DNA of 64,000 nucleotides from CALXOD01 sp964402715 (GTDB lineage Bacteria; Verrucomicrobiota; Lentisphaeria; Victivallales; Victivallaceae), in the NCBI GenBank assembly GCA_964402715.1, contig CAYODJ010000007.1, forward strand, positions 17,364-81,363, written 5' to 3'. The first letter of the stretch is position 1, and each line of letters opens with the position of its first letter. Made by a program: the position numbers and the translations under genes. This document shows, piece after piece, positions 51,684 through 61,052 of the stretch. The notes beneath the pieces were generated by a model that was given only the letters and a program-made list of their open reading frames with translations, was not told the DNA's origin and made no database searches.

Positions 51684-54600
51684 GAAAGGCAGGATTCTAC
51701 TGGGCTGCGCGGCCGCCGCGCTGCTCGCTGCGGCCGCGATCGGGCTTTACCGTTTCGGTTCCCCGACGCGCGTCGCCATGATCAACTTCCCCGAGTACAT
51801 GCTCGCGGAGAGCATGAACCAGCGCATCAACCCGATGGTGCGCGTCGACGCCGTCAGGTGGAGCGACGGCACGGACTGCGCCGCTCTGCGGAAGTACGAC
51901 GCGCTGTATTTCTTCGGCATGGGTCTGTCCTTTTCCGAAAAGCAGCGGGAGCAGATCGACGCGCTGATCCGGCGGGGCAAGCCGATCTACGTGACGGCGT
52001 CGACGCGCACGGAGACGCGCCTGGACACTCTGACGAAAACGCAGTCGGAGACGGTGGCCGCCTACATGGGGAACGGCGGCAAGGAGAACTTCCGGAGGCT
52101 GATGAACTACACCCGTTACGCGATTCACGGCAGGCGGCTGTTCGCGGACGTGCCGCTTCCGCCGCAGCTGATTCCGGACTCGGCGTTCTTCCACGCCGGC
52201 GAGGACGAGGTGTTCACGACTTACGCCGAGTACCTGAAGTTCTACAGAAAGCTCGGCAAATACGACGAGAGCAATCCGACCGTCTGCATCTTCTCAGGCA
52301 ACGGCGGCGGCGATCTCAGTGCGCTGGTCGAGGCGCTGGAGAAGCGCGGCGTCAACGTGGTCGGCGTGTCGGGTCTCATGCGGAATCTTTCCGTCCTGGA
52401 GGAGATCAGACCGAACCTGGTCATATATCAGCCGCACGGGAGGCTGTCGTTCAACGCTCCCGACGCGGCCGTCGCCGCGCTTGAAAAGCACAATATCCCG
52501 CTGCTCTGCCCGATAAAGGCGAGCCAGCTGTACGACGAATACCTGAAGGATCAGAGAGGCATGACCGGCGGCATGCTCAGCCAGAGCGTGACGATGCCGG
52601 AGCTGGACGGCGGGACGGCGCCGTTCGTGCTGTCCGCGCTTTACAGGAACAGGCTCGGGCTTGCGGAGTTCAGGGCGATTCCGGATCGGATCGAGCGGTT
52701 CAGCGCGATGGTTCGGAAAATCCTGGATCTTCAGAGGAAGCCGAATTCCGACAAGAAGATCGTCATCGTCTACTACAAGGGACCGGGCAGGAACGCCATG
52801 ACCGCCGGCGGCATGGAGGTCGGCGACTCGCTTCTGAACGTGCTCCGGCATCTGCGGAAGGCGGGTTTCACGACCGGGGAGCTGCCGGAGACGTCCGGGG
52901 AGCTGAACCGCATGATACAGGAGCGCGCGGCCGTCTTCGGAACCTACGCGGAAGGCGCGGTTTCGGAGTTCATCCGCAGCGGCAGTCCGGAATTCATCTC
53001 CGAGGACGAGTACATGTCATGGATCAGGCGCAGTCTGCCGGACGATCTGTACGCGGACGTCGAAAAGCAGTACGGAAAGTTCCCCGGCGGATACATGAGC
53101 GCCGAACGCGGCGGCAGGCGGCATCTCGTCCTCGGCAAGCTTCAGTTCGGCAACATCGTGCTGCTGCCGCAGAGTCTGCCCGCCTACGGTGAAAACACGA
53201 GCAGGCTGATCCACGGCGCGAAGCAGGCTCCGCCGCACGCCTATCTGGCGACTTATCTCTGGGCACGCCACAAGTTCAACGCCGACGCCCTGGTGCATTT
53301 CGGCACGCACGGCAGTCTGGAGTTCACGCCGTGGAAGCAGGTCGCGCTCTCCAGCTACGACTGGCCGGACGCGCTCATCGGGGAGATGCCGCACTACTAT
53401 CTGTATGCCGTCAACAATCCCGGAGAGGCGCTGATCGCCAAGCGGCGCAGCTACGCCGCGATCGTCAGCCATCTGACGGCCCCTTTCATGAATTCCGGCC
53501 TGTACGGCCCGATCGCCGAGATGGAGAGAAAGATCGTCGAATATGAGAACGCGGACACGGAGACGCTCAGGAGCGAATACCGGACGTCGATCATGGAGGC
53601 GGTCAGGAAGGAGAAGCTTGATCAGGAGGTCAAATTCGGTCCGGAGTTCGCGAAGGGCAGACTGACTGACGAGGACATGGAGCGTCTGCATGAATATCTG
53701 CACGAAGTCGGCGGGTCGAAGGTCAGCCGCGGACTTTACGTGATCGGACGGCCGTACTCGCGGGAGCAGGCGGACGAGACAGCCGTGCTGATGTCCGTCG
53801 ATCACGCCGCGAATCAGCGTTTCGCGGGCGACGTGGCGAAAGGCGCGGTGAAGGAGGAGCGGAGGAACGACAGGGTGTTCTTCGAGACCAGGTATCTTGC
53901 GCCGGCGAGGAAAATGCTCGAGGAGGCGCTCAGGAGGCCGGCCGGCGGACGGATCGGAGCCGGAACAGCCGAGCGCGGACGGCGTGAGACCGCCGCCGCG
54001 GGCGGGAGTCCGGCGCGTCATCCGGCGGCGGGGAGGAATGTTCCGGGTGGGAGCCGCGGAGCGGCGGGCATGCCCGGGACGCAGGGGACGTCAGTGACAC
54101 CACCGGGTATGCCACCGGGTATTCCGGCGGATATTCCGGCGGGTATGCCGGCGGGCCGCGTCCGCAGGCCGGAGCGTCAGGAGCCGGATCCGGTGCGGAT
54201 CGCGCTCCGCGCCCGCGAGGAGCTCGTCGCCTCCACGAGTAAGGAGCTGGACGCGCTGGTGAACGCCCTTTCCGGCGGATACGTCCCGCCGTCGCCGGGC
54301 GGCGATCCGATCGGCACCCCCGACGCCGTTCCGACCGGACGCAACATCTACGGCGTCGACCCGGAGCGGACGCCGACCGTGGAAAGCTACGCCGTCGGCA
54401 GAAAGCTGGGCGAGGCCCTGATCAGGGAGAAGCTGAAGAAGACCGGAGAGTATCCGAAGAAGGTGGCGTTCACGCTGTGGGGAGGGGAGTTCATCAGGAG
54501 CAGCGGCACGAACATAGGGGAGATTTTCTTTCTGCTCGGCGTGGAGCCGATCTGGGACTCCCGCGGCAGAGTGCAGGACGTCAGACTGATTCCGGACGAG

Positions 54601-55866
54601 AAGCTGAAGCGCCCGCGCATCGACGTCCTGGTGCAGACGTCGGGACAGTTCCGCGGCGCCGCCGCCAGCCGGATGCGTCTGATCGACAAGGCGGTCAGAC
54701 TGGCCGCCTCCGCGCCGAAGGAACGCTACGACAATTATGTGCGGGCCGGTTCCGACGACATCGTCAGGGAACTGATCGCCGGCGGCATGTCTCCGGCCGG
54801 CGCGAAAGATCTCGCCGACGCCCGCATCTTCGGAGGAGTCAACGGCAATTTCGGCACGGGCGTGACCGGCATGGTGCAGTCCGGCGGACAATGGGAGGAC
54901 TCCAGGGTGATCGCGGATCTGTACCTGAACAACATGGGTGCGCTCTACACCGAGGAGCACTGGGGCGAATCCGTCGCCGGCGTGTTCAGGGCGGCCATGC
55001 GCGGCACCGACACGGTGGTCCAGCCGAGATCGTCCAATTCGTGGGGGCCTCTCTCGCTTGATCACGTCTACGAATTCATGGGAGGCATGAATCTGGCGGT
55101 GAGGAACGTCACCGGCAGGGAGCCCGACGCGTATTTCAACGACCTGCGCACCCCCGGCCGCGCCAGGATGCAGGAGGCCGGCGAGGCCGCGATGGTCGAG
55201 GCCAGAAGCACGGTTCTGAATCCGGCATACCTCCGCGAGATGATGAAGGAGGGTTCCGGCGGCGCCGGCACGTTCGCGGAGGTGGTGCGCAACAGCTACG
55301 GCTGGAAGGTCATGAAGCCGGGGATGCTGAAGGATCACCTTTTCGACGAGTACAAGGCGGTGTTCGCGGACGACAAATACGGACTCGGCATGAGGGAATA
55401 TTTCGAATCGGAAAACCCGTATGCGCTGCAGGAAATCACCGCGGTTCTGATGGAGACCGCGCGCAAGGGGCTCTGGCGCGCCGACGCGGCGGCGATCAGG
55501 CAGCTCGCCGGGATCCATGCCGGATCGGTGCGCAGCCACGGGGCGTCGTGCAGCTCATGGGTCTGCGACAACGCCGAACTGGAGAAGTTCATCGCCTCGA
55601 ACGTAGCCGAAGCCGCCGCGCTGCGGTCCTACCGCGACGGAATCAGGAAAGTGAGGTCGGCTCCGGCTCCGGGCGCGTCTCCGCAGGCGCGCGGCGCGGA
55701 TCGCGTGCAGGGGATGAAGCTCAGGGAGCAGACGGCGCGCGCGGAACAGCCGGCGGACCGGGAGCGGCGGACAGGCCGCCGCGGAGTCGCGGTCGCATTT
55801 CTGTCGCTGATCGCGCTGACGGCGGTGATCATCGCGGTCGGAAGGCGCCGGGCGAAATCGGTGTAG
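51667..55866 (+). CDS. Membrane-anchored CobN/BchH-type chelatase-like protein (HmuS-like)
   Basis: This 1399-residue protein is related to the large subunit of cobalt and magnesium chelatases. Family core motifs include HFGTHGSLEF (His544, His548), YAVNNPGEALIAKRR, and in the C-terminal half RIFGGVNGNFGTGVTGMV and HVYEFMGGMNLAVRNVTGR. Two features differ from soluble CobN: an N-terminal signal/anchor helix (about 9-28) and a C-terminal helix (about 1373-1393) followed by GRRRAKSV. A Pro/Gly/Arg-rich low-complexity linker lies around 755-845. GGAAGGAG precedes ATG 51667. With the ExbB-like and DUF2149 genes it matches HmuS of hmu loci, reported to act in anaerobic heme iron release. No CobS/CobT or ChlI/ChlD partner is present, which fits that. 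Confidence 0.85.
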   Translation: MRISNRKGRILLGCAAAALLAAAAIGLYRFGSPTRVAMINFPEYMLAESMNQRINPMVRVDAVRWSDGTDCAALRKYDALYFFGMGLSFSEKQREQIDALIRRGKPIYVTASTRTETRLDTLTKTQSETVAAYMGNGGKENFRRLMNYTRYAIHGRRLFADVPLPPQLIPDSAFFHAGEDEVFTTYAEYLKFYRKLGKYDESNPTVCIFSGNGGGDLSALVEALEKRGVNVVGVSGLMRNLSVLEEIRPNLVIYQPHGRLSFNAPDAAVAALEKHNIPLLCPIKASQLYDEYLKDQRGMTGGMLSQSVTMPELDGGTAPFVLSALYRNRLGLAEFRAIPDRIERFSAMVRKILDLQRKPNSDKKIVIVYYKGPGRNAMTAGGMEVGDSLLNVLRHLRKAGFTTGELPETSGELNRMIQERAAVFGTYAEGAVSEFIRSGSPEFISEDEYMSWIRRSLPDDLYADVEKQYGKFPGGYMSAERGGRRHLVLGKLQFGNIVLLPQSLPAYGENTSRLIHGAKQAPPHAYLATYLWARHKFNADALVHFGTHGSLEFTPWKQVALSSYDWPDALIGEMPHYYLYAVNNPGEALIAKRRSYAAIVSHLTAPFMNSGLYGPIAEMERKIVEYENADTETLRSEYRTSIMEAVRKEKLDQEVKFGPEFAKGRLTDEDMERLHEYLHEVGGSKVSRGLYVIGRPYSREQADETAVLMSVDHAANQRFAGDVAKGAVKEERRNDRVFFETRYLAPARKMLEEALRRPAGGRIGAGTAERGRRETAAAGGSPARHPAAGRNVPGGSRGAAGMPGTQGTSVTPPGMPPGIPADIPAGMPAGRVRRPERQEPDPVRIALRAREELVASTSKELDALVNALSGGYVPPSPGGDPIGTPDAVPTGRNIYGVDPERTPTVESYAVGRKLGEALIREKLKKTGEYPKKVAFTLWGGEFIRSSGTNIGEIFFLLGVEPIWDSRGRVQDVRLIPDEKLKRPRIDVLVQTSGQFRGAAASRMRLIDKAVRLAASAPKERYDNYVRAGSDDIVRELIAGGMSPAGAKDLADARIFGGVNGNFGTGVTGMVQSGGQWEDSRVIADLYLNNMGALYTEEHWGESVAGVFRAAMRGTDTVVQPRSSNSWGPLSLDHVYEFMGGMNLAVRNVTGREPDAYFNDLRTPGRARMQEAGEAAMVEARSTVLNPAYLREMMKEGSGGAGTFAEVVRNSYGWKVMKPGMLKDHLFDEYKAVFADDKYGLGMREYFESENPYALQEITAVLMETARKGLWRADAAAIRQLAGIHAGSVRSHGASCSSWVCDNAELEKFIASNVAEAAALRSYRDGIRKVRSAPAPGASPQARGADRVQGMKLREQTARAEQPADRERRTGRRGVAVAFLSLIALTAVIIAVGRRRAKSV
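54097..54156 (+). repeat. Proline/glycine repeat inside the CobN-like gene
   Basis: Short imperfect units of P-A/P-G-M/I or P-A-D-I (PPGMPPGIPADIPAGMPAG) are encoded by near-identical 12-base modules (GGTATGCCACCG, GGTATTCCGGCG and similar). They form a flexible linker between the two halves of the protein. Confidence 0.75.
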
Positions 55867-55923
55867 GCGGCGGCGAACGCGGACTCCGCCGCAGATCGCG
55901 CGCCGGCCGTCCGGCGCGGCGGG

Positions 55924-57153
55924 TCAGTCGCCGCAGTCGGAGATCACCACGCTGATGTTCGAGCCTCCGAAGGCGAAACTGTTGGAGAGAGCGTGCCGTG
56001 TGCGGACTCCCTCGCGGTATTCGCGGATCAGGTCGGCCCATCCGAATTCCGGTTCGGGATTGTCCAGGTTGATGGAGCGCGACAGGAAGCGCTTCTCCAT
56101 CATTATCGACGTGAAGATGATCTCCGCGGCTCCGGTCGCCCCCACCATGTGTCCGGTCTGGGATTTGGTGCTGTTGATGGCCGCCGCGCCGCCGAACACC
56201 TCGCGCAGCGCCGCCATCTCCACCGGATCCCCCACCGGCGTGGCGGTTCCGTGGGTGTTCACGTAGGTGATGTCCGACGGACGCAGCCCGGCGTCCGCCA
56301 CGGCGTGCCGCATCACGTCCATGCAGGACGCCGCGTCCGGCACCACCATGTCCGACGCGTTGCTGTTGGACGCGACGCCGCTGATCTCGCAAACCGGCCG
56401 GACTCCGCGCCTGGCCACGCTGCGTTCCGACTCCAGAATCACATATCCGGCTCCGCTCGCCAGGACGAAGCCGTCCCGGTCACGGTCGAACGGGCGGCTG
56501 GCCAGCTCCGGCCGGTCGTTGAACCGGCGCGAAAGCGCCCGGATGGCGTTGAACCCCAGCGCCTGCACCCAGTCCAGCTGTTCCGCGCCGCCGGCCACGA
56601 CGACGTCGTACAGGCCGCCTCGGATCATTCTGACCGCGACCATGATCGCCAGGGCGCTGCTGGAGCACGCCGCCGACACGTCGTAGGACTCGCCCTTGAA
56701 TCCGAAGACCAGCGACAGGTTGGAGATGGCGGAGGAGGGCATGACCCGCGGCACCACGTACGGGGAAACCGTGCGCAGTCGGCCGGTGTCCTCGAATTTC
56801 CTGGTTTCGCGGTACACCTCGCGGTAGTTGCTTCCGGCGACGCCGCCGATGACCGCGATGCGCAGCTGCGGAATCTCCTCGGGCGCGATCCCCGCCTCTG
56901 CGAGCGCCTCGCTGACGGCCGCCACCGACATCACGCCGGTGGCGGGGCAGAAGCGCAGGGTCTTGCGGTCGATCAGCGACGTCGGCGGATTCTCGTCCGC
57001 CTGGCCGCCGACCAGACTCTCCAGCTGATGGCTGACGAATTCGTCCACCCGCACGATTCCCGAGCGTCCGTCCCGCAGAGCCCGCTCGTTCGCCGCCAGA
57101 CCGGTGCCCAGCGGCGTGACCAGTCCGCGGCCAGTGACGAAAGCTTTTCCCAT
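55924..57153 (-). CDS. Beta-ketoacyl-ACP synthase (FabB/FabF type)
   Basis: This 409-residue condensing enzyme elongates acyl chains in fatty-acid synthesis. The catalytic Cys163 lies in SAACSSSA, His301 in NTHGTATPVGD, Lys330 and His335 in KSQTGHMVGATGA, and the C-terminal NSFAFGGSN loop is complete. Features such as LIDRKTLRF near residue 60 and SPYVVPRVMPS near 130 look more like FabB than FabF, but the split is not certain by eye. It stands alone, with no acpP or fabG adjacent, and is divergent from the OppD-type gene. Confidence 0.88.
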   Translation of the reverse strand: MGKAFVTGRGLVTPLGTGLAANERALRDGRSGIVRVDEFVSHQLESLVGGQADENPPTSLIDRKTLRFCPATGVMSVAAVSEALAEAGIAPEEIPQLRIAVIGGVAGSNYREVYRETRKFEDTGRLRTVSPYVVPRVMPSSAISNLSLVFGFKGESYDVSAACSSSALAIMVAVRMIRGGLYDVVVAGGAEQLDWVQALGFNAIRALSRRFNDRPELASRPFDRDRDGFVLASGAGYVILESERSVARRGVRPVCEISGVASNSNASDMVVPDAASCMDVMRHAVADAGLRPSDITYVNTHGTATPVGDPVEMAALREVFGGAAAINSTKSQTGHMVGATGAAEIIFTSIMMEKRFLSRSINLDNPEPEFGWADLIREYREGVRTRHALSNSFAFGGSNISVVISDCGD

Positions 57154-57323
57154 CGATGTTCCGTATCCGTTGTTTTGCGCCGCACGAAGCCGAAAGAAAC
57201 TGCGTTAATATAGCCTCCGTCCGGCTCTTTTCCACGGAACAATCGCGGAAAACTTCTGGAATATTCGGGGACGGAGTGGTACAGTAGGGTGCACGCGGTC
57301 AATGGGAGCACGCGACGATCAAT

Positions 57324-58331
57324 ATGCTGCTGCTGGAAGCGATAGACCTGAACATCGCCTTCTCCTCCGGCGGGAAATGGCTGCCGGTGGTCAGCTCCGT
57401 GTCGTTCCGCGTCGACTCGGGGGAGATTCTGGCTCTGGTCGGCGAATCCGGATGCGGCAAGAGCATCAGCTGCCTTGCTCTGACCGGGCTGCTGCCGCCG
57501 TCTCTGGCGAGGGTCGACGCCGGACGCATCAGTTTCTTCTCCGACTCGGGCGCGGTGGATCTGCACCGCGCGTCCAAGCGCGCGCTGCGCCGCGTCCGCG
57601 GGGGCGGCATCGGCTACATCTTCCAGGAGCCGTCGACCTCGCTCAACCCGGTGATGCGGGTGGGGGATCAGATCGCGGAGGCGGTCGATCTGCACCGGCC
57701 GGAGGTCGAGGACGTGCGGTCCGAGGTGATTTCGCTGCTCGGCAGGGTGGGCATCCCCGCTCCCGAAGTCAGGGCGGACGCCTATCCGCACGAGCTTTCC
57801 GGCGGCATGCAGCAGCGCGTGATGATCGCCATGGCGCTGGCCGGCGCGCCCCGTCTGCTGGTGGCCGACGAGCCCACCACGGCTCTGGACGTGACGATTC
57901 AGGCGCAGATTCTGGACTTGATAGACCGCATCCGCCGCGAGCGGAACATGGGGGTGATACTGATAACGCACAACCTCGGCGTCGTCGCCGAAATCGCCGA
58001 CCGCGTCGCCGTCATGTACGCCGGAACCATGGTGGAGAGCTGCGCCGTCGGCGATCTGCTCCGCGCCCCCGCCCACCCCTACGCGGCGGCGCTGCTGGCC
58101 GCCGTGCCCCGGCTCGGTTCGTCGGGCAGGCGGCTGACCACCATACCGGGAGCGGTGCCGCCGCCGTCGCAGTATCCGCCCGGATGCCGTTTCTTCGGCC
58201 GGTGCGGCCGCTCCCTCTCGATGACTCCGGAACAGCGCCGGCTGTGCCGCGAACGTCTGCCGGAGGAGAGGGAGATCGCGCCCGGTCACAGCTGCCGCTG
58301 CCACTATCCTTTGACGGAGGACGAAGAATGA
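57324..58331 (+). CDS. Oligopeptide/dipeptide ABC transporter ATPase (OppD/DppD type)
   Basis: This 335-residue ATPase has Walker A LVGESGCGKSISCLAL, Q-loop FQEPSTSLNP, signature HELSGGMQQRVMIAMAL and Walker B LLVADEPTTALDV. The C-terminal oligopeptide-transporter extension has several cysteines (GCRFFGRCGRS and CRERLPEE to SCRCHYP), as in DppD/OppD, where they may hold an iron-sulfur cluster. It energises a peptide importer, yet no permease, binding-protein or OppF gene lies nearby; instead it is coupled by ATGA to a TPR gene. An orphan ATPase in this place is unusual. Confidence 0.9.
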   Translation: MLLLEAIDLNIAFSSGGKWLPVVSSVSFRVDSGEILALVGESGCGKSISCLALTGLLPPSLARVDAGRISFFSDSGAVDLHRASKRALRRVRGGGIGYIFQEPSTSLNPVMRVGDQIAEAVDLHRPEVEDVRSEVISLLGRVGIPAPEVRADAYPHELSGGMQQRVMIAMALAGAPRLLVADEPTTALDVTIQAQILDLIDRIRRERNMGVILITHNLGVVAEIADRVAVMYAGTMVESCAVGDLLRAPAHPYAAALLAAVPRLGSSGRRLTTIPGAVPPPSQYPPGCRFFGRCGRSLSMTPEQRRLCRERLPEEREIAPGHSCRCHYPLTEDEE

Positions 58332-58924
58332 AGAAAAGTCCAAAACTCCTTGTTCTGCTGCTGCTGCTGATCCTGGTGGTGCTTCTGACGGCGGTGCTGA
58401 TTCTGACCTACCGGTCGCCGGAGCAGCGCCGCATCGCCGCCGAGTCGGAGGCGATGCATTCCGTGCCGCAGGGACAGATCATGCAGCTGCTCGGCCGCGC
58501 CTACTCCGAGATGGAGGACGGTCACGCCGACGCGGCGGAGGACATACTCAAGGAAATCGTGCGGCGGCAGCGGCATCCGATGGCGCTGCGGCTGCTGGGC
58601 CGCCTCTATTACGAGACCGGGCGCTTCTCCGAGGCGGAGGAGATTTTCCGCATTCTGGTCAAGCGCAACATGTTCGACGCCGCGGCCCACAACAATCTGG
58701 GGCAGACCCTCTTCCGGCGCGGGCAGAACGCCGAGGCTCTGGAGGAGCTGAAGAAATCCCTGGAGCTGAATCCGGAATCGCCGATGGTGCACCTGAATCT
58801 GTCCGGAGTGTACAACGCGCTGAGCGATCCGGAGTCGGCCCGCGAGCATCTCATGGAGGCCAGGAAAATGCTGCTGAATCAGAGCGCGAATCCGGAAGAC
58901 GGGGGGAAGAGTTCCTCCAGATGA
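58328..58924 (+). CDS. Membrane-anchored TPR protein
   Basis: This 198-residue protein has an N-terminal membrane anchor (LLVLLLLLILVVLLTAVLIL, about residues 7-27) and three to four TPR repeats, for example ALRLLGRLYYETGRFSEAEE, AHNNLGQTLFRRGQNAEALE and HLNLSGVYNALSDPESAREH. TPRs bind other proteins. Both ends overlap neighbours by ATGA, joining oppD-like, this gene and mutL in one transcript. It may tether partners to the membrane; the link to the flanking genes is unknown. Confidence 0.82.
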   Translation: MKKSPKLLVLLLLLILVVLLTAVLILTYRSPEQRRIAAESEAMHSVPQGQIMQLLGRAYSEMEDGHADAAEDILKEIVRRQRHPMALRLLGRLYYETGRFSEAEEIFRILVKRNMFDAAAHNNLGQTLFRRGQNAEALEELKKSLELNPESPMVHLNLSGVYNALSDPESAREHLMEARKMLLNQSANPEDGGKSSSR

Positions 58925-60822
58925 GCAGAATTCACGTCCTTCCGGAGCATCTCTGCAACCGGATCGCCGCCGGCGAGGTGGTCGAACGGCCGGCGTCGGT
59001 CGTCAAGGAACTGGTGGAGAACGCCATCGACGCCGGAGCCGCTCACATCCGCGTGGAGGTGGAGCGGTCGGGGACCGGTCTGATCGCCGTCTCCGACGAC
59101 GGGTGCGGCATGGACGCGGACGACGCGCTGCTGTCGCTCGAACCGCACGGGACCAGCAAGATCCGCGAGGAGGCGGACATCGACAGGATCAGCACGCTCG
59201 GTTTCCGCGGCGAGGCGATCCCGTCCATCGCCGCGATTTCCAGGTTCTCCCTCGAGACCCGGCAGGAGGGTGCGCGGGAGGGATTCAGGGTGGAGGTCGC
59301 CGGCGGCAGGATTGTCGAAGCGCTCCCCGCCGGGTGCGCGCCGGGAACGACGGTGCGGGTGCGCGATCTCTTCTTCAACACTCCGGCCAGGAAGAAGTTT
59401 CTGAAAAGTCCCGCCACCGAGGAGCATCACCTGGCGGAGGCTCTGCTGACGCTGGCGCTGCCGTATCCCCGGATCGCCTTCACGCTGATCATGGACGGCC
59501 GGACGGTGATTCAGTCCGCGGCGTCGGACCGGCTGGACGCCAGGCTGAGAGCCTTCTTCGGCCGCAATTTCCAGGAGCAGATGCTGCCGGTGCGCTTCAG
59601 CCGCGGCGGCGTGGAGATCGACGGCTACATCGCCGCCCCCGGATTCACCCGCAACAGCCGCAGGGAGCAGCGCACTTTCGTCAACGGCAGGGCGGTGGAG
59701 TCGCCGACGCTGTACCGCGGTCTGCGGGACGGCTACTCGACCCTGGCGGACGGCGGGCGTTACCCGCCGTGCGTGCTGTTCCTGACGATCGCGCCGCAGT
59801 CCGTGGACGTCAACGTGCATCCCGCCAAACGCGAGATCCGGTTCAAGCAGGACTACGTCGTTTCGAACGTGGTCGCGGCCGCGGTGGGGGAGGCGCTCCG
59901 GAGCCGGTCGGAGCCGCGGTTCGAGCTGGATCCCAGAGTGCCCATGGAGCCGCTGCTGGAGAGCGTCAGCGTGCGCTACGTCCCGTCGTCCGCGCGGCAG
60001 GAGGATTTTTTCGGGGCTCCGTCCGACGGGGACGTTTTCGCGTCCGCTCCGCGGCCGGAGTCCGCCGACGGCGGACAGGCGGCGGGCGACGCCGTCCGCC
60101 GTGCGCCAGTCCCCGGGATTTTCCGTCCTTCCGGGGAATCTCCCGCCGGGGAATCTCCCGCGCCGGAGCGGGCTGAACTGCGGCCTGAGGAGCGCACGGA
60201 TCCTCCCGGGCCGGCGCCGCGCGCGATGCCCCGCGCCATGGTGTTCAACGGAAGCTGGCCGGACAAGGTGGTCGGCGTTCTGGACGACACTTACATCATA
60301 GCCTCCGGACCGTCCGGACTGGTGCTGGTGGATCAGCACGCGGCGCATGAGAGGGTGTGTTTCGAGCGTCTGCTGCGCGACAGCAGATCCGGAGTTCCGT
60401 CGCAGAGGCTGCTGCTGCCGATCTCCGTGGAGCTGCCGCGCGCCGCGTCCGCCGTGCTCGGCGGATGCCGCGAACTGCTGGAGCAGCTGGGCTTCGACGT
60501 GGAGCCGCTGAGAAACAACACGGTCATGCTGAACGCGGTGCCGGCGGCGCTGCCGACGGAGAATCTGGAGACGATGCTTCTGGACATGCTCGCCGAGCTG
60601 GCCGACAACACCGCCGCGCGTCTGCCGCTGGAGGCGAATTCCGTGGCCCGCGCGGCGTGCAGGGCGGCCGTCAAGGCCCACGATCATCTGACGCCGGAAA
60701 TGGCGGGAAAGCTGCTGGAGCAGCTGGCCGGATGCCGCCAGGGCACCCTGTGCCCGCACGGACGTCCGACCATGCTGACCATCACGCTGTCGGAGATCGA
60801 GCGCAGATTCGGCCGGAAGTGA
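58921..60822 (+). CDS. mutL: DNA mismatch repair protein MutL
   Basis: This 633-residue GHKL ATPase connects mismatch recognition to repair. N-terminal motifs are NRIAAGEVVERPASVVKELV, ENAIDAGA, DDGCGM and GFRGEAIPSIA. A Pro/Glu-rich linker (about 345-440) leads to the dimerisation domain, which contains DQHAAHERVCFE at residue 471, fitting the metal-binding endonuclease motif DQHA-x2-E-x4-E, plus ACRAAVKAHDHL and CPHGRPT near the end. It is therefore an endonuclease-type MutL, as expected for bacteria without MutH. The start overlaps the TPR stop (ATGA). Confidence 0.95.
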   Translation: MSRIHVLPEHLCNRIAAGEVVERPASVVKELVENAIDAGAAHIRVEVERSGTGLIAVSDDGCGMDADDALLSLEPHGTSKIREEADIDRISTLGFRGEAIPSIAAISRFSLETRQEGAREGFRVEVAGGRIVEALPAGCAPGTTVRVRDLFFNTPARKKFLKSPATEEHHLAEALLTLALPYPRIAFTLIMDGRTVIQSAASDRLDARLRAFFGRNFQEQMLPVRFSRGGVEIDGYIAAPGFTRNSRREQRTFVNGRAVESPTLYRGLRDGYSTLADGGRYPPCVLFLTIAPQSVDVNVHPAKREIRFKQDYVVSNVVAAAVGEALRSRSEPRFELDPRVPMEPLLESVSVRYVPSSARQEDFFGAPSDGDVFASAPRPESADGGQAAGDAVRRAPVPGIFRPSGESPAGESPAPERAELRPEERTDPPGPAPRAMPRAMVFNGSWPDKVVGVLDDTYIIASGPSGLVLVDQHAAHERVCFERLLRDSRSGVPSQRLLLPISVELPRAASAVLGGCRELLEQLGFDVEPLRNNTVMLNAVPAALPTENLETMLLDMLAELADNTAARLPLEANSVARAACRAAVKAHDHLTPEMAGKLLEQLAGCRQGTLCPHGRPTMLTITLSEIERRFGRK

Positions 60823-60877
60823 CGCTTCTCCGGTCCGCCGATCCGGAACAAAAAGTCAAAATTTTGCATTCAGGAGC

Positions 60878-60906
60878 TTGAAAAGCAGGGGTTCGGCTGA
60901 TAGTGT
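60878..60906 (+). promoter_or_regulatory. Promoter of tRNA-Arg
   Basis: TTGAAA (60878-60883), 17-base spacer and TAGTGT (60901-60906), preceded by TGA as an extended -10. The tRNA begins 24 bases further on. Confidence 0.5.
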
Positions 60907-60929
60907 AAGGGTCGTGTGTTAAGTCGGAT

Positions 60930-61006
60930 GCACCCATAGCTCAACTGGATAGAGCGTCTGGCTACGGACCAGAAGGTTTGGGGTTCAAATCCCTATGGGT
61001 GTACCA
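60930..61006 (+). tRNA. tRNA-Arg (anticodon ACG)
   Basis: A full cloverleaf: acceptor GCACCCA with TGGGTGT (one G-T pair), D-stem GCTC/GAGC, anticodon stem TCTGG/CCAGA with loop CTACGGA (anticodon ACG, reading CGU), and T-stem TGGGG/CCCTA with loop TTCAAAT. The CCA end is encoded at 61004-61006. Confidence 0.95.
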
Positions 61007-61024
61007 CTTTTTTTCGGTGTTCCG

Positions 61025-61052
61025 CGCCGTCCGTCGAGGGCGGCGTTTTTTT
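61025..61052 (+). terminator. Rho-independent terminator after tRNA-Arg
   Basis: CGCCGTCC (61025-61032) pairs with GGGCGGCG (61038-61045), one pair being G-T, around a five-base loop. Seven T follow at 61046-61052. An earlier T run at 61008-61014 directly follows the tRNA. Confidence 0.8.

Noticed and set aside
51667..55866. Classical cobaltochelatase CobN for B12 synthesis
   Set aside because: Membrane anchors at both ends, ExbB-like and DUF2149 neighbours, and no CobS/CobT or other cob genes in the window point to an HmuS-like role instead.
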